Of a stretch of DNA of 40,664 bases, positions 8,647 through 17,177 are shown one piece after another. The stretch's first letter is position 1. The number at the start of each line of letters is the position of its first letter. The stretch spans positions 1 through 40,664 of the forward strand of contig JBMDXK010000008.1 in NCBI GenBank assembly GCA_048594375.1. Reading direction: 5' to 3'. The notes under the pieces were generated by a model. It was not told where the DNA came from and made no database searches. It was given only the letters and a program-made list of their open reading frames with translations. A program made the translations under genes and the position numbers. The stretch is from JBMDXK01 sp048594375. GTDB lineage: Bacteria; Pseudomonadota; Alphaproteobacteria; Rhizobiales; Methylopilaceae.

Positions 8647-9990
8647 TTATGGAGCCTTTTCAACAACAGCGTCGTCACGTTGTTCAATCCCTTCGGGCTT
8701 TCCGGCAGCAACCACCAGCAAGGAGCCATCACCCAGAATGCGTTTTGCAACCCGCATCACATCCTCGCGGCTGACGCTTTTGACAAGGTCGTTGCGCGTA
8801 GTGATGTAGTCTGTCGGCATCCCTTGCAGCTGAAGTTCACGCAGGCCACGGGAAATTTTAGAAGAAGAATCAAAACTGAGCGGATAAGAACCCATAAGAT
8901 AAAGTTTAGATTTTTCAAGCTCTTCTTCCGTTGGTCCTTCTTTCACAAACCGGTCAATCTCCGCTTCAATCAAAGCAACAGCCTCTTTGGCGCGGTCATT
9001 GCGTGTCGCCAGTGCGCCGCCAAACAGCGACGATTGCGCCAAGGGTGCAATATAGCTGTAAACAGAATAAGCCAGCCCACGCTTTTCACGCACTTCATTG
9101 AACAGACGCGACGTAAATGTACCGCCGCCGAGAATATGATTCATGACCACGGCCGCCATATAATCAGGATCATGGCGCGCAATGGATGGACGGGAAAATA
9201 AAACCGTTGTTTGTGGAATATTCTGTTCGATAACAAGGGTTTTTCCTTGTCCCTGAGGTTCGATTGCCGGCACTTCAATCAAATCTGATTTTTCAGGTAA
9301 ATCACCAAAAATCTCATCCAGCATAGGCGCTAATGCTGCCGCATCAATATCACCCACCACAGCAACAACAAGATTATCACGGGCAAAGTTTTTAGCATGA
9401 ATTGCTGTAAGATCATCCCGGCTTAGACCGCCCAGCGTTTGCTCTGTGCCATACGATGGCTGGCCGTAAGGATGATCCGGAAATGCTCGCTGCGCCCATG
9501 CTCTGGAAGCAATGCTTTGAGGATCGGTTGCATCACGCCGCAAACGGGTGAGAAGCTGGGTGCGAATGCGCTCTACAGGCTCCGCATCAAAGCGTGGCTT
9601 TGTCACTGCCAATTTAAGCAAAGCGACAGCTTCGTTCTTTTTTTCAGAAAGTGTGCGCAAGCTGCCGTTAAAGCTATCCCGCTGGGCTTCAAAACCCAGC
9701 TCAATTGCATGTTCTTCAATTTTTGTTTGGAACTCTTCCGATGCAAGCGAACCTGCGCCTTCATCCAGCAAGCTTGCCATCATTGTAGCCAGTCCGGCCT
9801 TATTGGCAGGAGCTTGCGTTGCTCCACCTCTGAAAGCAAATTCCATGGCAATAACTGGCACAGAATGTTCTTCCACCAGCCACGCAGTAATTCCTTTAGG
9901 AGAGGTAACAGTCTGGATTTTAACAGCCGCATCGGCAGCCTGATGAGCAACTACAGTCATAAATAAAGCCATAATAAAAGAGCGTATCAC
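8647..9990 (-). CDS. M16 family peptidase-like protein, non-catalytic partner
   Basis: About 447 residues with two M16 (insulinase/pitrilysin) half domains. It lacks the HxxEH zinc motif: the equivalent segment reads GGATQAPANKAGLATMMASLLDEG, the hallmark of the non-catalytic member of M16B pairs. The second domain has the usual HILGGGTFTSRLFNEVREKRGLAYSVYS glycine-rich loop. A signal peptide (IRSFIMALFMTVVAHQAADA) argues for a periplasmic protein and a start at GTG 9990; an in-frame TTG at 10068 adjoins the upstream stop but would bury the signal. It is downstream of the catalytic M16 gene, so a periplasmic heterodimer is inferred. Confidence 0.85.
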   Translation of the reverse strand: MIRSFIMALFMTVVAHQAADAAVKIQTVTSPKGITAWLVEEHSVPVIAMEFAFRGGATQAPANKAGLATMMASLLDEGAGSLASEEFQTKIEEHAIELGFEAQRDSFNGSLRTLSEKKNEAVALLKLAVTKPRFDAEPVERIRTQLLTRLRRDATDPQSIASRAWAQRAFPDHPYGQPSYGTEQTLGGLSRDDLTAIHAKNFARDNLVVAVVGDIDAAALAPMLDEIFGDLPEKSDLIEVPAIEPQGQGKTLVIEQNIPQTTVLFSRPSIARHDPDYMAAVVMNHILGGGTFTSRLFNEVREKRGLAYSVYSYIAPLAQSSLFGGALATRNDRAKEAVALIEAEIDRFVKEGPTEEELEKSKLYLMGSYPLSFDSSSKISRGLRELQLQGMPTDYITTRNDLVKSVSREDVMRVAKRILGDGSLLVVAAGKPEGIEQRDDAVVEKAP

Positions 9991-10068
9991 GGATGAGCCT
10001 TTACAGCTGATTTCCAAAAAGTTGGCAGACTTTCTGGTTAAAAAATCTGCGATAAAACAGGAGCACAA

Positions 10069-11454
10069 TCACGGTTTTTCTGCGGACTGAGTAGCATCAG
10101 GCAACAAAAGCCCTGTAACGGAGCGGCGCAAATCGAGCGTTTGACGGCCCGCTTCCATGATATCTTCAGCCGTTACCGCCTTAACCCGATCAGGCCATTC
10201 CAGTACATCCTGAACGCTTTCCCCACTGGTAAGCGAAGCACCGAATGTGCGCGCCATAGATGCCTGATTATCACGCTCATAAATAGCCTGGGCAACAAGA
10301 CGGGTTTTTGCCCGCTCAAGTTCACTCGCCTCAACGCCTTCTTTAAGAATGCGCGCAATCTGCTGATCCAGAGCCTCTTCAAGCTTTTCAAGCGAAACGT
10401 TAGGGCGCGGTATGGCATAAACCACAAACCGGCCAGCATCGAGAGCGGTTCCACTGTAATAAGCACCCGCTGCGGCCGCAAGCTCCTGTTCGATGACAAG
10501 TGTTTTATACAACCTGCTGGTAGAGCCACCTCCAAGCACAGTGGATAACAGATCCAGTGCATGGGCTTGCTTGCCCTCGGCACGACTATAAGAAGGCGCA
10601 ACATAACTGCGCTGCAACGTAGCCTGACGAACACGCGCGTCTTTTAATGTAACACGGCGGGGCGTGATATGCGGAGGTTCTTGCGGACGTTGACGTGGCC
10701 CGATTTCATCCCCACGCTCGACTGTTCCATAGGTTTCTTCTGCAAAGCGGCGTACCGTCTCTTTATCGACATCACCCGCAACCACAAGGATCGCATTATT
10801 CGGACGGTAAAAATGCTTATAAAAAGCAATGGCATCATGCCGATTAAGATCACGGATTTCATGCTCCCAACCAATAATTGGCAAGCGATAAGGATGATTA
10901 AGCCATAAAGAAGCAGACACCGCTTCCATAAGCTGCGCAGAAGGATCGCTATCCGTACGCGAGCGGCGCTCTTCCAGAATAACATCACGCTCAGGATTAA
11001 CTACTTCATCCGTCAGCACCAGACCTGTCATACGATCCGCTTCAAATTCCATCAAGGTTTTAAGAGCTTCTTTTGGAACGCGCTGATAGTACGCCGTATA
11101 ATCGTAGGATGTGAAGGCGTTTTCCTGCCCACCCAGCTCTGAAACTTTGGCGGAAAACATACCCGCAGGATATTTTTGCGTACCCTTAAACATCAAATGC
11201 TCAAGAAAATGCGCAATGCCGGATTTTGATTTTGGCTCATCCGCAGAACCTACCTTGTACCAGATCATGTGCGTGACGACTGGAGCCCGGCTGTCAGGAA
11301 TGACAACGACTTCCAAGCCGTTTTCAAGCGTGAAGTTTTCGATCTTTGGCTCTGCACTGCGCGCAGCCTCTGCAAGGGCAGCGGGAGCATGTGCAAAAGG
11401 GGAAAGGGCTGTACTAAAAATTGAAACTGTCATGATGAAAGCATAGCGCAACAT
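10069..11454 (-). CDS. M16 family zinc metallopeptidase, catalytic subunit
   Basis: 461 residues from ATG 11454 (MLRYAFIMTV), which gives a signal peptide ending near HAPAALAEA. The zinc motif HFLEH is at 82-86 and the third ligand Glu162 (VILEERRSR) lies exactly 76 residues later, the classic HxxEH-x76-E layout. The C-terminal half has VLGGGSTSRLYKTLVIEQELA. Family members degrade peptides and small unfolded proteins, here presumably in the periplasm together with the following HxxEH-less paralogue. An in-frame start at 11514 would add 20 hydrophobic/aromatic residues and is less likely. Confidence 0.9.
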   Translation of the reverse strand: MLRYAFIMTVSIFSTALSPFAHAPAALAEAARSAEPKIENFTLENGLEVVVIPDSRAPVVTHMIWYKVGSADEPKSKSGIAHFLEHLMFKGTQKYPAGMFSAKVSELGGQENAFTSYDYTAYYQRVPKEALKTLMEFEADRMTGLVLTDEVVNPERDVILEERRSRTDSDPSAQLMEAVSASLWLNHPYRLPIIGWEHEIRDLNRHDAIAFYKHFYRPNNAILVVAGDVDKETVRRFAEETYGTVERGDEIGPRQRPQEPPHITPRRVTLKDARVRQATLQRSYVAPSYSRAEGKQAHALDLLSTVLGGGSTSRLYKTLVIEQELAAAAGAYYSGTALDAGRFVVYAIPRPNVSLEKLEEALDQQIARILKEGVEASELERAKTRLVAQAIYERDNQASMARTFGASLTSGESVQDVLEWPDRVKAVTAEDIMEAGRQTLDLRRSVTGLLLPDATQSAEKP

Positions 11455-11596
11455 AAAAAAACCGGAAGGTAATTTAAAAGAAAAAAGAGCATCACAGGGG
11501 ACAAAAAAAGGCAAAAAACCTTGAAATCCTTCGCATAAGCATACCTTGCACCGCTAAGGTGATGATTGCAACCGCTAAATGCCCATACAAAATAAA

Positions 11597-11632
11597 AACC
11601 TTGCTTACGGCAGAATAAAGGCAAGCAAGGTT
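11597..11632 (-). terminator. Intrinsic terminator of the pnt operon (minus strand)
   Basis: Perfect 10-bp stem AACCTTGCTT (11597-11606) / AAGCAAGGTT (11623-11632) with a 16-nt loop, just 7 nt after the pntB stop. Read on the minus strand the stem is followed by TTTATTTTG, a good U-tract. Confidence 0.75.
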
Positions 11633-11638
11633 CACTGT

Positions 11639-13030
11639 TTAAAATGTTTTAACAATCGCCTCTGTGATTTTCTTGGCATCACCAAACAGCATCATGGTAT
11701 TATCACGGAAAAACAACTCGTTTTCGATGCCAGCATAACCTGCGCCCATACCGCGCTTGATGAACAACACGGTCTTGGCTTTTTCAACATCCAGCACAGG
11801 CATTCCAAAAATGGGAGAAGCAGAATCCGTCTTGGCGGCAGGATTTGTTACGTCATTCGCACCAATCACGAATGCCACATCCGCTTGCGCAAATTCGGCA
11901 TTGATGTCTTCAAGTTCAAACACATCATCATAAGGCACGTTCGCTTCCGCCAAGAGAACATTCATATGACCCGGCATCCGTCCTGCTACGGGATGGATGG
12001 CATATTTGACCTCGACACCCTCAGATTTGAGCTTATCAGCCATTTCCCGCAGAGCATGTTGCGCTTGCGCCACCGCCATGCCATAGCCAGGCACAATAAT
12101 CACGCGGGAAGCATTTTTCATAATAAAAGCAGCATCATCGGCCGAGCCTTGCTTGACAGGCCGCTCTTCCGCAGCGCCATGCGCCGCAGACACATCATTG
12201 CCAAAACCACCAAGGATCACAGCGATAAAACTACGGTTCATGCCTTTGCACATAATGTAAGACAGTATGGCACCGGATGAACCCACCAACGCACCCGTGA
12301 TAATCAGTGCCAGATTGCCCAATGTAAAGCCAATGCCCGCAGCAGCCCAACCCGAATAGGAATTGAGCATAGACACCACCACAGGCATATCTGCGCCGCC
12401 AATGGGGATAATCATCAACACGCCCAACACCAGCGCGAGCGCGGTTGCCACCCAGAACAGCGTATAGCTTTCGGTAAGAACGAACAGAATAACCAATAAA
12501 ATCAGCAAGATAACCAGTGCGCTATGCACCCAATGGCGATAAGGAAGCAAGATCGGTTTACCGCCCATCCGGCCATCCAGTTTCAGAAAAGCAATGATAC
12601 TGCCTGAAAACGTAAATGCGCCAATAACAACGCCCAAAGCCATTTCAATCAGACTTGCATGGGCAATCAGACCCGGCCTTCCAATGCCAAACGATTCAGG
12701 TGCATAAAGCGCCGCACCAGCAACCAGCACTGCCGCCAAACCAACCAAGGAATGAAAAGCCGCCACCAGTTGCGGCATGGATGTCATGGAAATTTTGCGT
12801 GCAATAACAGCACCTAAGGCACCACCAAGCGCCAAACCACCAACAATAAAACCCCACCCCCACAGACCAACAGGACGCGCGACAAACAGGGTTGTGGCAA
12901 TGGCTAAAGCCATACCGGCCATGCCAAGAAAATTACCGCGCCGCGCTGTTGTGGGGTGGGAAAGCCCACGCAATGCCAAAATGAACAGCACTGCGGAAAA
13001 AAGATAAAGAAACTGTACAAGATTCTGCAT
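11639..13030 (-). CDS. pntB: NAD(P) transhydrogenase subunit beta
   Basis: 463 residues. The N-terminal half has about nine membrane helices (domain II), starting MQNLVQFLYLFSAVLFILAL. The C-terminal NADP(H)-binding domain III begins near residue 290 with RVIIVPGYGMAVAQAQHALREM and carries HPVAGRMPGHMNVLLAEA, GANDVTNPAA and the terminal IKRGMGAGYAGIENELFF. The enzyme couples proton entry to hydride transfer from NADH to NADP+. It is the last gene of pntAA-pntAB-pntB with 3-nt spacing to pntAB and its own terminator. Confidence 0.97.
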   Translation of the reverse strand: MQNLVQFLYLFSAVLFILALRGLSHPTTARRGNFLGMAGMALAIATTLFVARPVGLWGWGFIVGGLALGGALGAVIARKISMTSMPQLVAAFHSLVGLAAVLVAGAALYAPESFGIGRPGLIAHASLIEMALGVVIGAFTFSGSIIAFLKLDGRMGGKPILLPYRHWVHSALVILLILLVILFVLTESYTLFWVATALALVLGVLMIIPIGGADMPVVVSMLNSYSGWAAAGIGFTLGNLALIITGALVGSSGAILSYIMCKGMNRSFIAVILGGFGNDVSAAHGAAEERPVKQGSADDAAFIMKNASRVIIVPGYGMAVAQAQHALREMADKLKSEGVEVKYAIHPVAGRMPGHMNVLLAEANVPYDDVFELEDINAEFAQADVAFVIGANDVTNPAAKTDSASPIFGMPVLDVEKAKTVLFIKRGMGAGYAGIENELFFRDNTMMLFGDAKKITEAIVKTF

Positions 13031-13033
13031 AAG

Positions 13034-13495
13034 TTAGCTGCCTTTTTTCCGGTACATTGCGAGCATACGGCTGGTAACAAGAAAGCCACCGAAAATATTG
13101 ATTGCAGCAAGGAAAAGTGCTGTAACGCCAAAGCCTTGAGCCCATGCCATATTTGCAGAAGCTGAAGTGTCAATACCAGCAGCCAACAAGGCTCCAACCA
13201 CAATTACGGAAGAAATGGCGTTGGTAACCGACATAAGAGGGGTATGCAGTGCCGGAGTAACACTCCAGACCACATAATAACCGACGAAAATAGCCAAGAC
13301 AAAAACGGCAAACTGAAACACCAGAGGATCGACCGCGCCCTGGGTCAAACCATTGGCGGCATTGCCTAATGCAAGGGCGACCTGATCGGCTGCGGCAAAG
13401 GCGGAATCGGCTGCTTTTTGAGCATGTTCGGCTGCCTGAATTGCTTGTTCAGCCGCTTGTTCAGGACTGATTTTCTGTGCTGTTTCAAAGGCCAT
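13034..13495 (-). CDS. pntAB: NAD(P) transhydrogenase alpha subunit 2 (membrane part)
   Basis: 153 residues. The C-terminal ~95 residues contain three to four membrane helices, with the conserved PALHTPLMSVTNAISSVIVVGA and FGGFLVTSRMLAMY segments. The first ~55 residues are an alanine-rich amphipathic stretch (PEQAAEQAIQAAEHAQKAAD) that looks like a helical linker to the soluble subunit. It is one polypeptide of the three-subunit alphaproteobacterial transhydrogenase. The start at ATG 13495 follows AGGAGAAG. Confidence 0.95.
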   Translation of the reverse strand: MAFETAQKISPEQAAEQAIQAAEHAQKAADSAFAAADQVALALGNAANGLTQGAVDPLVFQFAVFVLAIFVGYYVVWSVTPALHTPLMSVTNAISSVIVVGALLAAGIDTSASANMAWAQGFGVTALFLAAINIFGGFLVTSRMLAMYRKKGS

Positions 13496-13518
13496 TCTGC
13501 TTCTCCTTTTTCTGCACG

Positions 13519-14664
13519 TTATGCGTTGGTAGCAAGTGAGGGGTGAACAATACGCCCACCATGAGTAAGCAACATGGCCTTTATCAGCTCATCATCATGG
13601 TTAAGCTGTAATATTCCTTCCGCACCCTCAAGCATCGGACTAATAAAAGCAAAGAGATTGCGCGCATAAAGCATGGATGCAGAAGCTGCAATACGTCCAG
13701 CACCATTGGCAAGACCTAAAATACGCACCCCTTTATGCTCTACTTCTGTATCCGGCTGCGCCAGTTCTACATTGCCGCCCCGCTCGACAGCCAGATCAAC
13801 AATAATGGAACCGGGCTTCATAGAAGCAACCATTGCCGCACTGACCAGACGCGGTGCGGGACGACCGGGGATAAGTGCGGTTGTAATGACGATATCCTGC
13901 TTTGCAATATGGTCGGACACCAATTCGGCCTGTTTTGCCCTGTATTCTGCCGACATTTCACGGGCATACCCACCCGATGTTTCGGCGGCGCGGAACTCTT
14001 CATCCTGCACCGCGATGAATTTTGCCCCAAGACTTTCAACCTGTTCTTTTGCCGCTGGCCGCACATCGGTAGCGGTGACCACCGCACCAAGACGGCGGGC
14101 TGTGGCAATGGCTTGCAGACCCGCAACACCGGCGCCCATTACAAAAACCTTGGCCGCAGGGATGGTTCCAGCCGCCGTCATCATCATGGGGATTACTTTT
14201 CCATAAGCATTGCTGGCTTCAATGACAGCACGATACCCCGCCAGATTTGCCTGGGATGACAAAACATCCATGGATTGCGCACGGGTAATACGGGGGAGAA
14301 ACTCCATACCCAAAACCTGCGCACCAACGGTTGCCAGCGCTTGCAATTCACCTTCATAACCAAAGGGATCCATAATGCCGACCACGATACATTCCGGCTT
14401 TGAATCGCGCAGAATATGCGCGGAAGGTCGGCGCACACAGAGGATAAGTCCGGCATTTTTTGCCGCTGATTCGGCGCTGGTTTCAAGCACTGCACCGGCA
14501 TCGCGGTAGGCCGTATCAGAAATACCGGAACCCAGCCCGGCACCGCTTTCAACAACAACCTCTACGCCAATTTTTTTATATTTTGCAACAGTTTCCGGTG
14601 TAGCAGCCACCCGAAGCTCGTTTGGAGCCGTTTCTTTCAGTACTGCAATACGCAAAGTCATCAT
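13519..14664 (-). CDS. pntAA: NAD(P) transhydrogenase alpha subunit 1 (NAD-binding part)
   Basis: 381 residues from ATG 14664 (MMTLRIAVLKET), preceded by AGGGAA; ATG 14661 would serve equally. Two Rossmann-type lobes of domain I are visible: the N-terminal NELRVAATPETVAKYKKIG region and the NAD-binding loop VMGAGVAGLQAIATARRLGA. Strong family motifs DVLSSQANLAGYRAV and TTALIPGRPAPRL are also present. It hands NADH-derived hydride to pntB domain III. The first gene of the operon; ~170-220 nt upstream is a phased GCGGAA array. Confidence 0.96.
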   Translation of the reverse strand: MMTLRIAVLKETAPNELRVAATPETVAKYKKIGVEVVVESGAGLGSGISDTAYRDAGAVLETSAESAAKNAGLILCVRRPSAHILRDSKPECIVVGIMDPFGYEGELQALATVGAQVLGMEFLPRITRAQSMDVLSSQANLAGYRAVIEASNAYGKVIPMMMTAAGTIPAAKVFVMGAGVAGLQAIATARRLGAVVTATDVRPAAKEQVESLGAKFIAVQDEEFRAAETSGGYAREMSAEYRAKQAELVSDHIAKQDIVITTALIPGRPAPRLVSAAMVASMKPGSIIVDLAVERGGNVELAQPDTEVEHKGVRILGLANGAGRIAASASMLYARNLFAFISPMLEGAEGILQLNHDDELIKAMLLTHGGRIVHPSLATNA

Positions 14665-14830
14665 GTTTTCCCTGCCCACACCCAAAGAAGCAATTACCAC
14701 GAGGATAACAGCCACCGCTTAACATCATGGCCGGATTTATGATTTTTAAAAGAGAAAAGGGGGATATCTGTGCTTTTTCACACAGGTTTTGCCGGATTTT
14801 TTGCCAGCAAGAATAATAAACCCTTGCCCT

Positions 14831-14889
14831 GCGGAACAAAGCGGAATGAAACAATGCGGAATAACCGGAATAAAGCGGAATGGCATTGT
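14831..14889. promoter_or_regulatory. Phased GCGGAA direct-repeat array upstream of pntAA
   Basis: GCGGAA occurs at 14831, 14841, 14856 and 14875, with a degenerate ACCGGAA at 14865. The start-to-start distances are 10, 15, 9 and 10 nt, roughly helical. A 7-bp inverted repeat ACAATGC (14851-14857) / GCATTGT (14883-14889) brackets the right part. Position 170-220 nt before the pntAA start suggests binding sites for a regulator, but the factor is unknown. Confidence 0.4.
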
Positions 14890-14961
14890 CACGCCTCACC
14901 TCTGGAAAAGACAAGGGCGATACGAACTTATCCCCCTCCTTCAAAAGCGATTATAGAATGA

Positions 14962-15074
14962 TGCGAACAAGCGTTTTAGAGCCGTGGGGGGGGGGGGCAA
15001 CAGCATTGAAATGGGGATGTGAGTATTGAAACACATGAAACGTGCCGTTCGCAGGCCGCCAGAATAAATTTAAC
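14962..15074. repeat. Direct repeat unit, left copy, with G12 tract
   Basis: Starts GCGAACAAGCGTTTTAGAGC and ends with a 37-bp block (15038-15074, AAACGTGCCGTTCGCAGG...) that is identical to 15207-15243. Between them is a run of twelve G at 14986-14997. The internal part differs from the right copy. Confidence 0.7.
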
Positions 15075-15138
15075 TGTGAATGTGCTAAGGCGCGGGGAAG
15101 AGTGCGGGAAAGACCCTGCCCGAAATTTATTATGGTGA

Positions 15139-15243
15139 GGCGAGAACAAGCGTTTTAAAGCACCGCAGCGCAGCATACTTTTGGTATGTGAGCAGCGAAG
15201 CGCATAAAACGTGCCGTTCGCAGGCCGCCAGAATAAATTTAAC
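15139..15243. repeat. Direct repeat unit, right copy, palindromic
   Basis: Begins GCGAGAACAAGCGTTTTAAAG and ends in the same 37-bp block (15207-15243). It can fold around CATAC-TTTTG-GTATG with outer arms GCGTTTTA / TAAAACG. The central GCAGCATAC...GGTATGTGAG...CGAAGCGC resembles elements at 16880-16905, 17119-17145 and (inverted) 35247-35295. The stop codon of the gene at 15239-15535 lies inside the repeat. Confidence 0.65.
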
Positions 15244-15535
15244 CGGCGGTAAGAGCCCAGAGAAGCAAAGCAATGACAGTACTGCCTACGATGGGGATGA
15301 TACTGTGGCTGCGGATTGCAAAACTGATGACGGTGGCAATAGTGACCAACACTCCACCCACTACCCCGGCAAAATAGGCGTCAGCAATGAGGCCGATATA
15401 CATGCACACCAGTATGGCAATTGTGGATGCGGTGGTGACGATGGAAAGCGCAATGGTTTTTGTGTAAGTGTATTCATGCGCTTCATGGTCATTGCCTTTA
15501 GCGGTTGAATAAACGGGCGCACTATGATCTGCCAT
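15239..15535 (-). CDS. Small membrane protein, aa3-type oxidase subunit IV-like
   Basis: 98 residues from ATG 15535 (MADHSAPVYST), with GGAG 9 nt upstream. The first ~32 residues are polar and His/Glu rich (HEAHEYTYTK), followed by three hydrophobic helices. In many alphaproteobacteria a small protein with the bacterial aa3-oxidase subunit IV domain is encoded directly upstream of pntAA, which is the position here. That domain normally has one helix, so the two extra helices are unusual and the assignment is tentative. The last codon and stop (15239-15241) lie within a repeated 37-bp block, so the C-terminus may have been remade by repeat insertion. Confidence 0.55.
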   Translation of the reverse strand: MADHSAPVYSTAKGNDHEAHEYTYTKTIALSIVTTASTIAILVCMYIGLIADAYFAGVVGGVLVTIATVISFAIRSHSIIPIVGSTVIALLLWALTAG

Positions 15536-15656
15536 TGTGAGATTCTCCAAATAGGGTATTTGAAAAAACTTCTAAAGGAGAATAGCGGTTGCGGCAAGGA
15601 TTCTCTTCTGCCTTTTCCATGCGACACGAAACCCCATATTCAAAGGATTGTTGCAC

Positions 15657-16472
15657 TCAATTTTTAACCCGATACAGCCTAACGCTGAAGGGATTGAACA
15701 AAGCGTTTCTGATGCGGGTTTGGGCAGGCAAGGACAAGCGCTCAACAAAGCCGCCCTGCTCCAGAGCTTTGTGCTCCACGGTATTGACGTAGATGATAAA
15801 AATGGTGTGCTGACCGGCAGCCGCATGGTTTTTAAGATGCTGCATAAACTGCGCCATCACCACCGCATCAAAAGGATGAAACAGGCACAATACCAGACCA
15901 CCCTCTGGAAATGCCATCTCCAAAGCACTTTCATGCCGCGCTGTGATGGGTTTGTGCGGCACAAGGCCGGTTTCGAGGGCATGGGTGACGTTAACAACCG
16001 CAGCATTATGCAGCTCCTGCGCGTATTCAACCCCGGACACGCTGATAAAATCATGCTTCGCAGCACGCAGCATATTATAACCCCAGCCTGAACCCACATC
16101 CACAAAATGAAACGCATCGGGGTTTATGGGCAATGCCGCAACCGCCCACTCCAGCACCTTCGAGGGCATAGGCGAACAATGTGTGCCGCCCGTGGCTTCT
16201 TCCGCATGGATGGCGGTCAGCGTCATGCCTTGCAACGCCCGCTCACCATACAGAGGCTGCTGCATTTTTCCCATGAACGGCAGATCAAACAGCTTCATAT
16301 GCGCACGCAGCAAAATAATCGTACGCGCCGAACGAAAAGTAGCAGTAATGCCGTCTTCCCGCAGGCCAATAAAAAACAACAGCATATCCCGAACCAGCTT
16401 CGGATAATGTTCAATGCCATACCGCTGGGCGCGGGTTTGATGGTGCTGCGGCGCGGAAGGTTGAACACTCAT
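15657..16472 (-). CDS. Class I SAM-dependent methyltransferase-like protein
   Basis: 271 residues. A Rossmann-type SAM-binding motif I is clear: FHFVDVGSGWGYNMLRAAK near residues 121-139, followed by an acidic motif II end (VSGVEYAQEL). A long N-terminal part (~110 residues) containing YPKLVRDMLLFFIGLREDG precedes it and ends in HCSPMPSKVLEWAVAAL. The motif-IV region reads GGLVLCLFHPFDAVVM, without a typical DPP/NPP, so a small-molecule or protein substrate is more likely than a nucleic-acid amine. No neighbour points to a pathway. Substrate unknown. Confidence 0.7.
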   Translation of the reverse strand: MSVQPSAPQHHQTRAQRYGIEHYPKLVRDMLLFFIGLREDGITATFRSARTIILLRAHMKLFDLPFMGKMQQPLYGERALQGMTLTAIHAEEATGGTHCSPMPSKVLEWAVAALPINPDAFHFVDVGSGWGYNMLRAAKHDFISVSGVEYAQELHNAAVVNVTHALETGLVPHKPITARHESALEMAFPEGGLVLCLFHPFDAVVMAQFMQHLKNHAAAGQHTIFIIYVNTVEHKALEQGGFVERLSLPAQTRIRNALFNPFSVRLYRVKN

Positions 16473-16728
16473 ACGATGGTATCCGATACAGATGTTAGCT
16501 GTTTAGCACACTGCATCCTATAAAAATCGTATTAAAACAAACACAATGAAACGCATCGCTTTGTATATATAGCTTGGAACATCGTGTTGCTTGAAGCAAA
16601 ATCTTGCTCGGCAGGGTTTGGTCGCTTTTGTGCTTGCTTCCGGAAGTATGAAACTTTTTTCAGGAAGAGTTAAAAATACACATCAGCATAGCTAAGCTAT
16701 AGCCTTTGGATACGGCCTTAATGTGATA
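16473..16728. other. Intergenic space with no recognised gene
   Basis: Left part of the 690-bp gap between the methyltransferase and pepF. I see no gene. The only structure is the near-palindrome ATAGCT-A-AGCTAT near 16688-16700. The rest of the gap is filled by the duplicated repeats that follow. Confidence 0.4.
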
Positions 16729-16938
16729 CAGAAAACGCTGATAAGAGAGCATCGGAGCGGAGCATACAACAGCACAACGCACAGCAAGAACTGCGCTTCA
16801 CGCTTTCAGAACAAAACGCTCATGGATGCGCTGCGGTGAGGGGAATAGTGCGGGTATGGCGAGCATTGGCACGCAGGGTACTGAACGTACGTGAGTGCCG
16901 AAGCGCAAACAGATCTGTGCTAGTCACCCACCGCAGTA
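16729..16938. repeat. 210-bp direct duplication, copy 1
   Basis: Matches 16968-17177 with a constant offset of 239 nt, no gaps and about 9 mismatches by eye (~96% identity). It starts CAGAAAACGCTGATAAGAGA and ends with CTAGTCACCCACCGCAGTA, a second copy of the last six codons plus stop of pepF that is not attached to a gene. Confidence 0.85.
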
Positions 16939-16967
16939 ATAATGTTTCTGAATACGCTGCGGTGAGG

Positions 16968-17177
16968 CAGAAAACGCTGATAAGAGAGCATCGGAGCGGA
17001 GCATACAACAGCACAAAGCACAGCAAGAACTGTGCTTCACGCTTTCAGAACAAAACGCTCATGGATGCGCTGCGGTGTGGGAAGTAGTGCGGGTATGGCG
17101 AGCATTGGCACGCAGCGTACTGAACGTACGTGAGTACCGAAGCGCAGACAGACCTGTGCTAGTCACCCACCGCAGTA
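16968..17177. repeat. 210-bp direct duplication, copy 2 (overlaps pepF 3' end)
   Basis: Second copy of the 210-bp unit. It contains an 8-bp hairpin AAGCACAG-CAAGAA-CTGTGCTT, the GTAC...GTACGTGAGTACCGAAGCGC palindromic element near 17119-17145, and the pepF stop codon and final codons (17159-17177). Confidence 0.85.

Noticed and set aside
11579..12280. 233-aa plus-strand frame antisense to pntB
   Set aside because: Lies opposite a well-conserved gene, includes the pnt terminator at its start, and shows no domain.
14962..17177. Repeats considered as a possible CRISPR array or insertion sequence
   Set aside because: Only two copies per unit, no regular spacers, no transposase gene and no clear terminal inverted repeats with target duplication.
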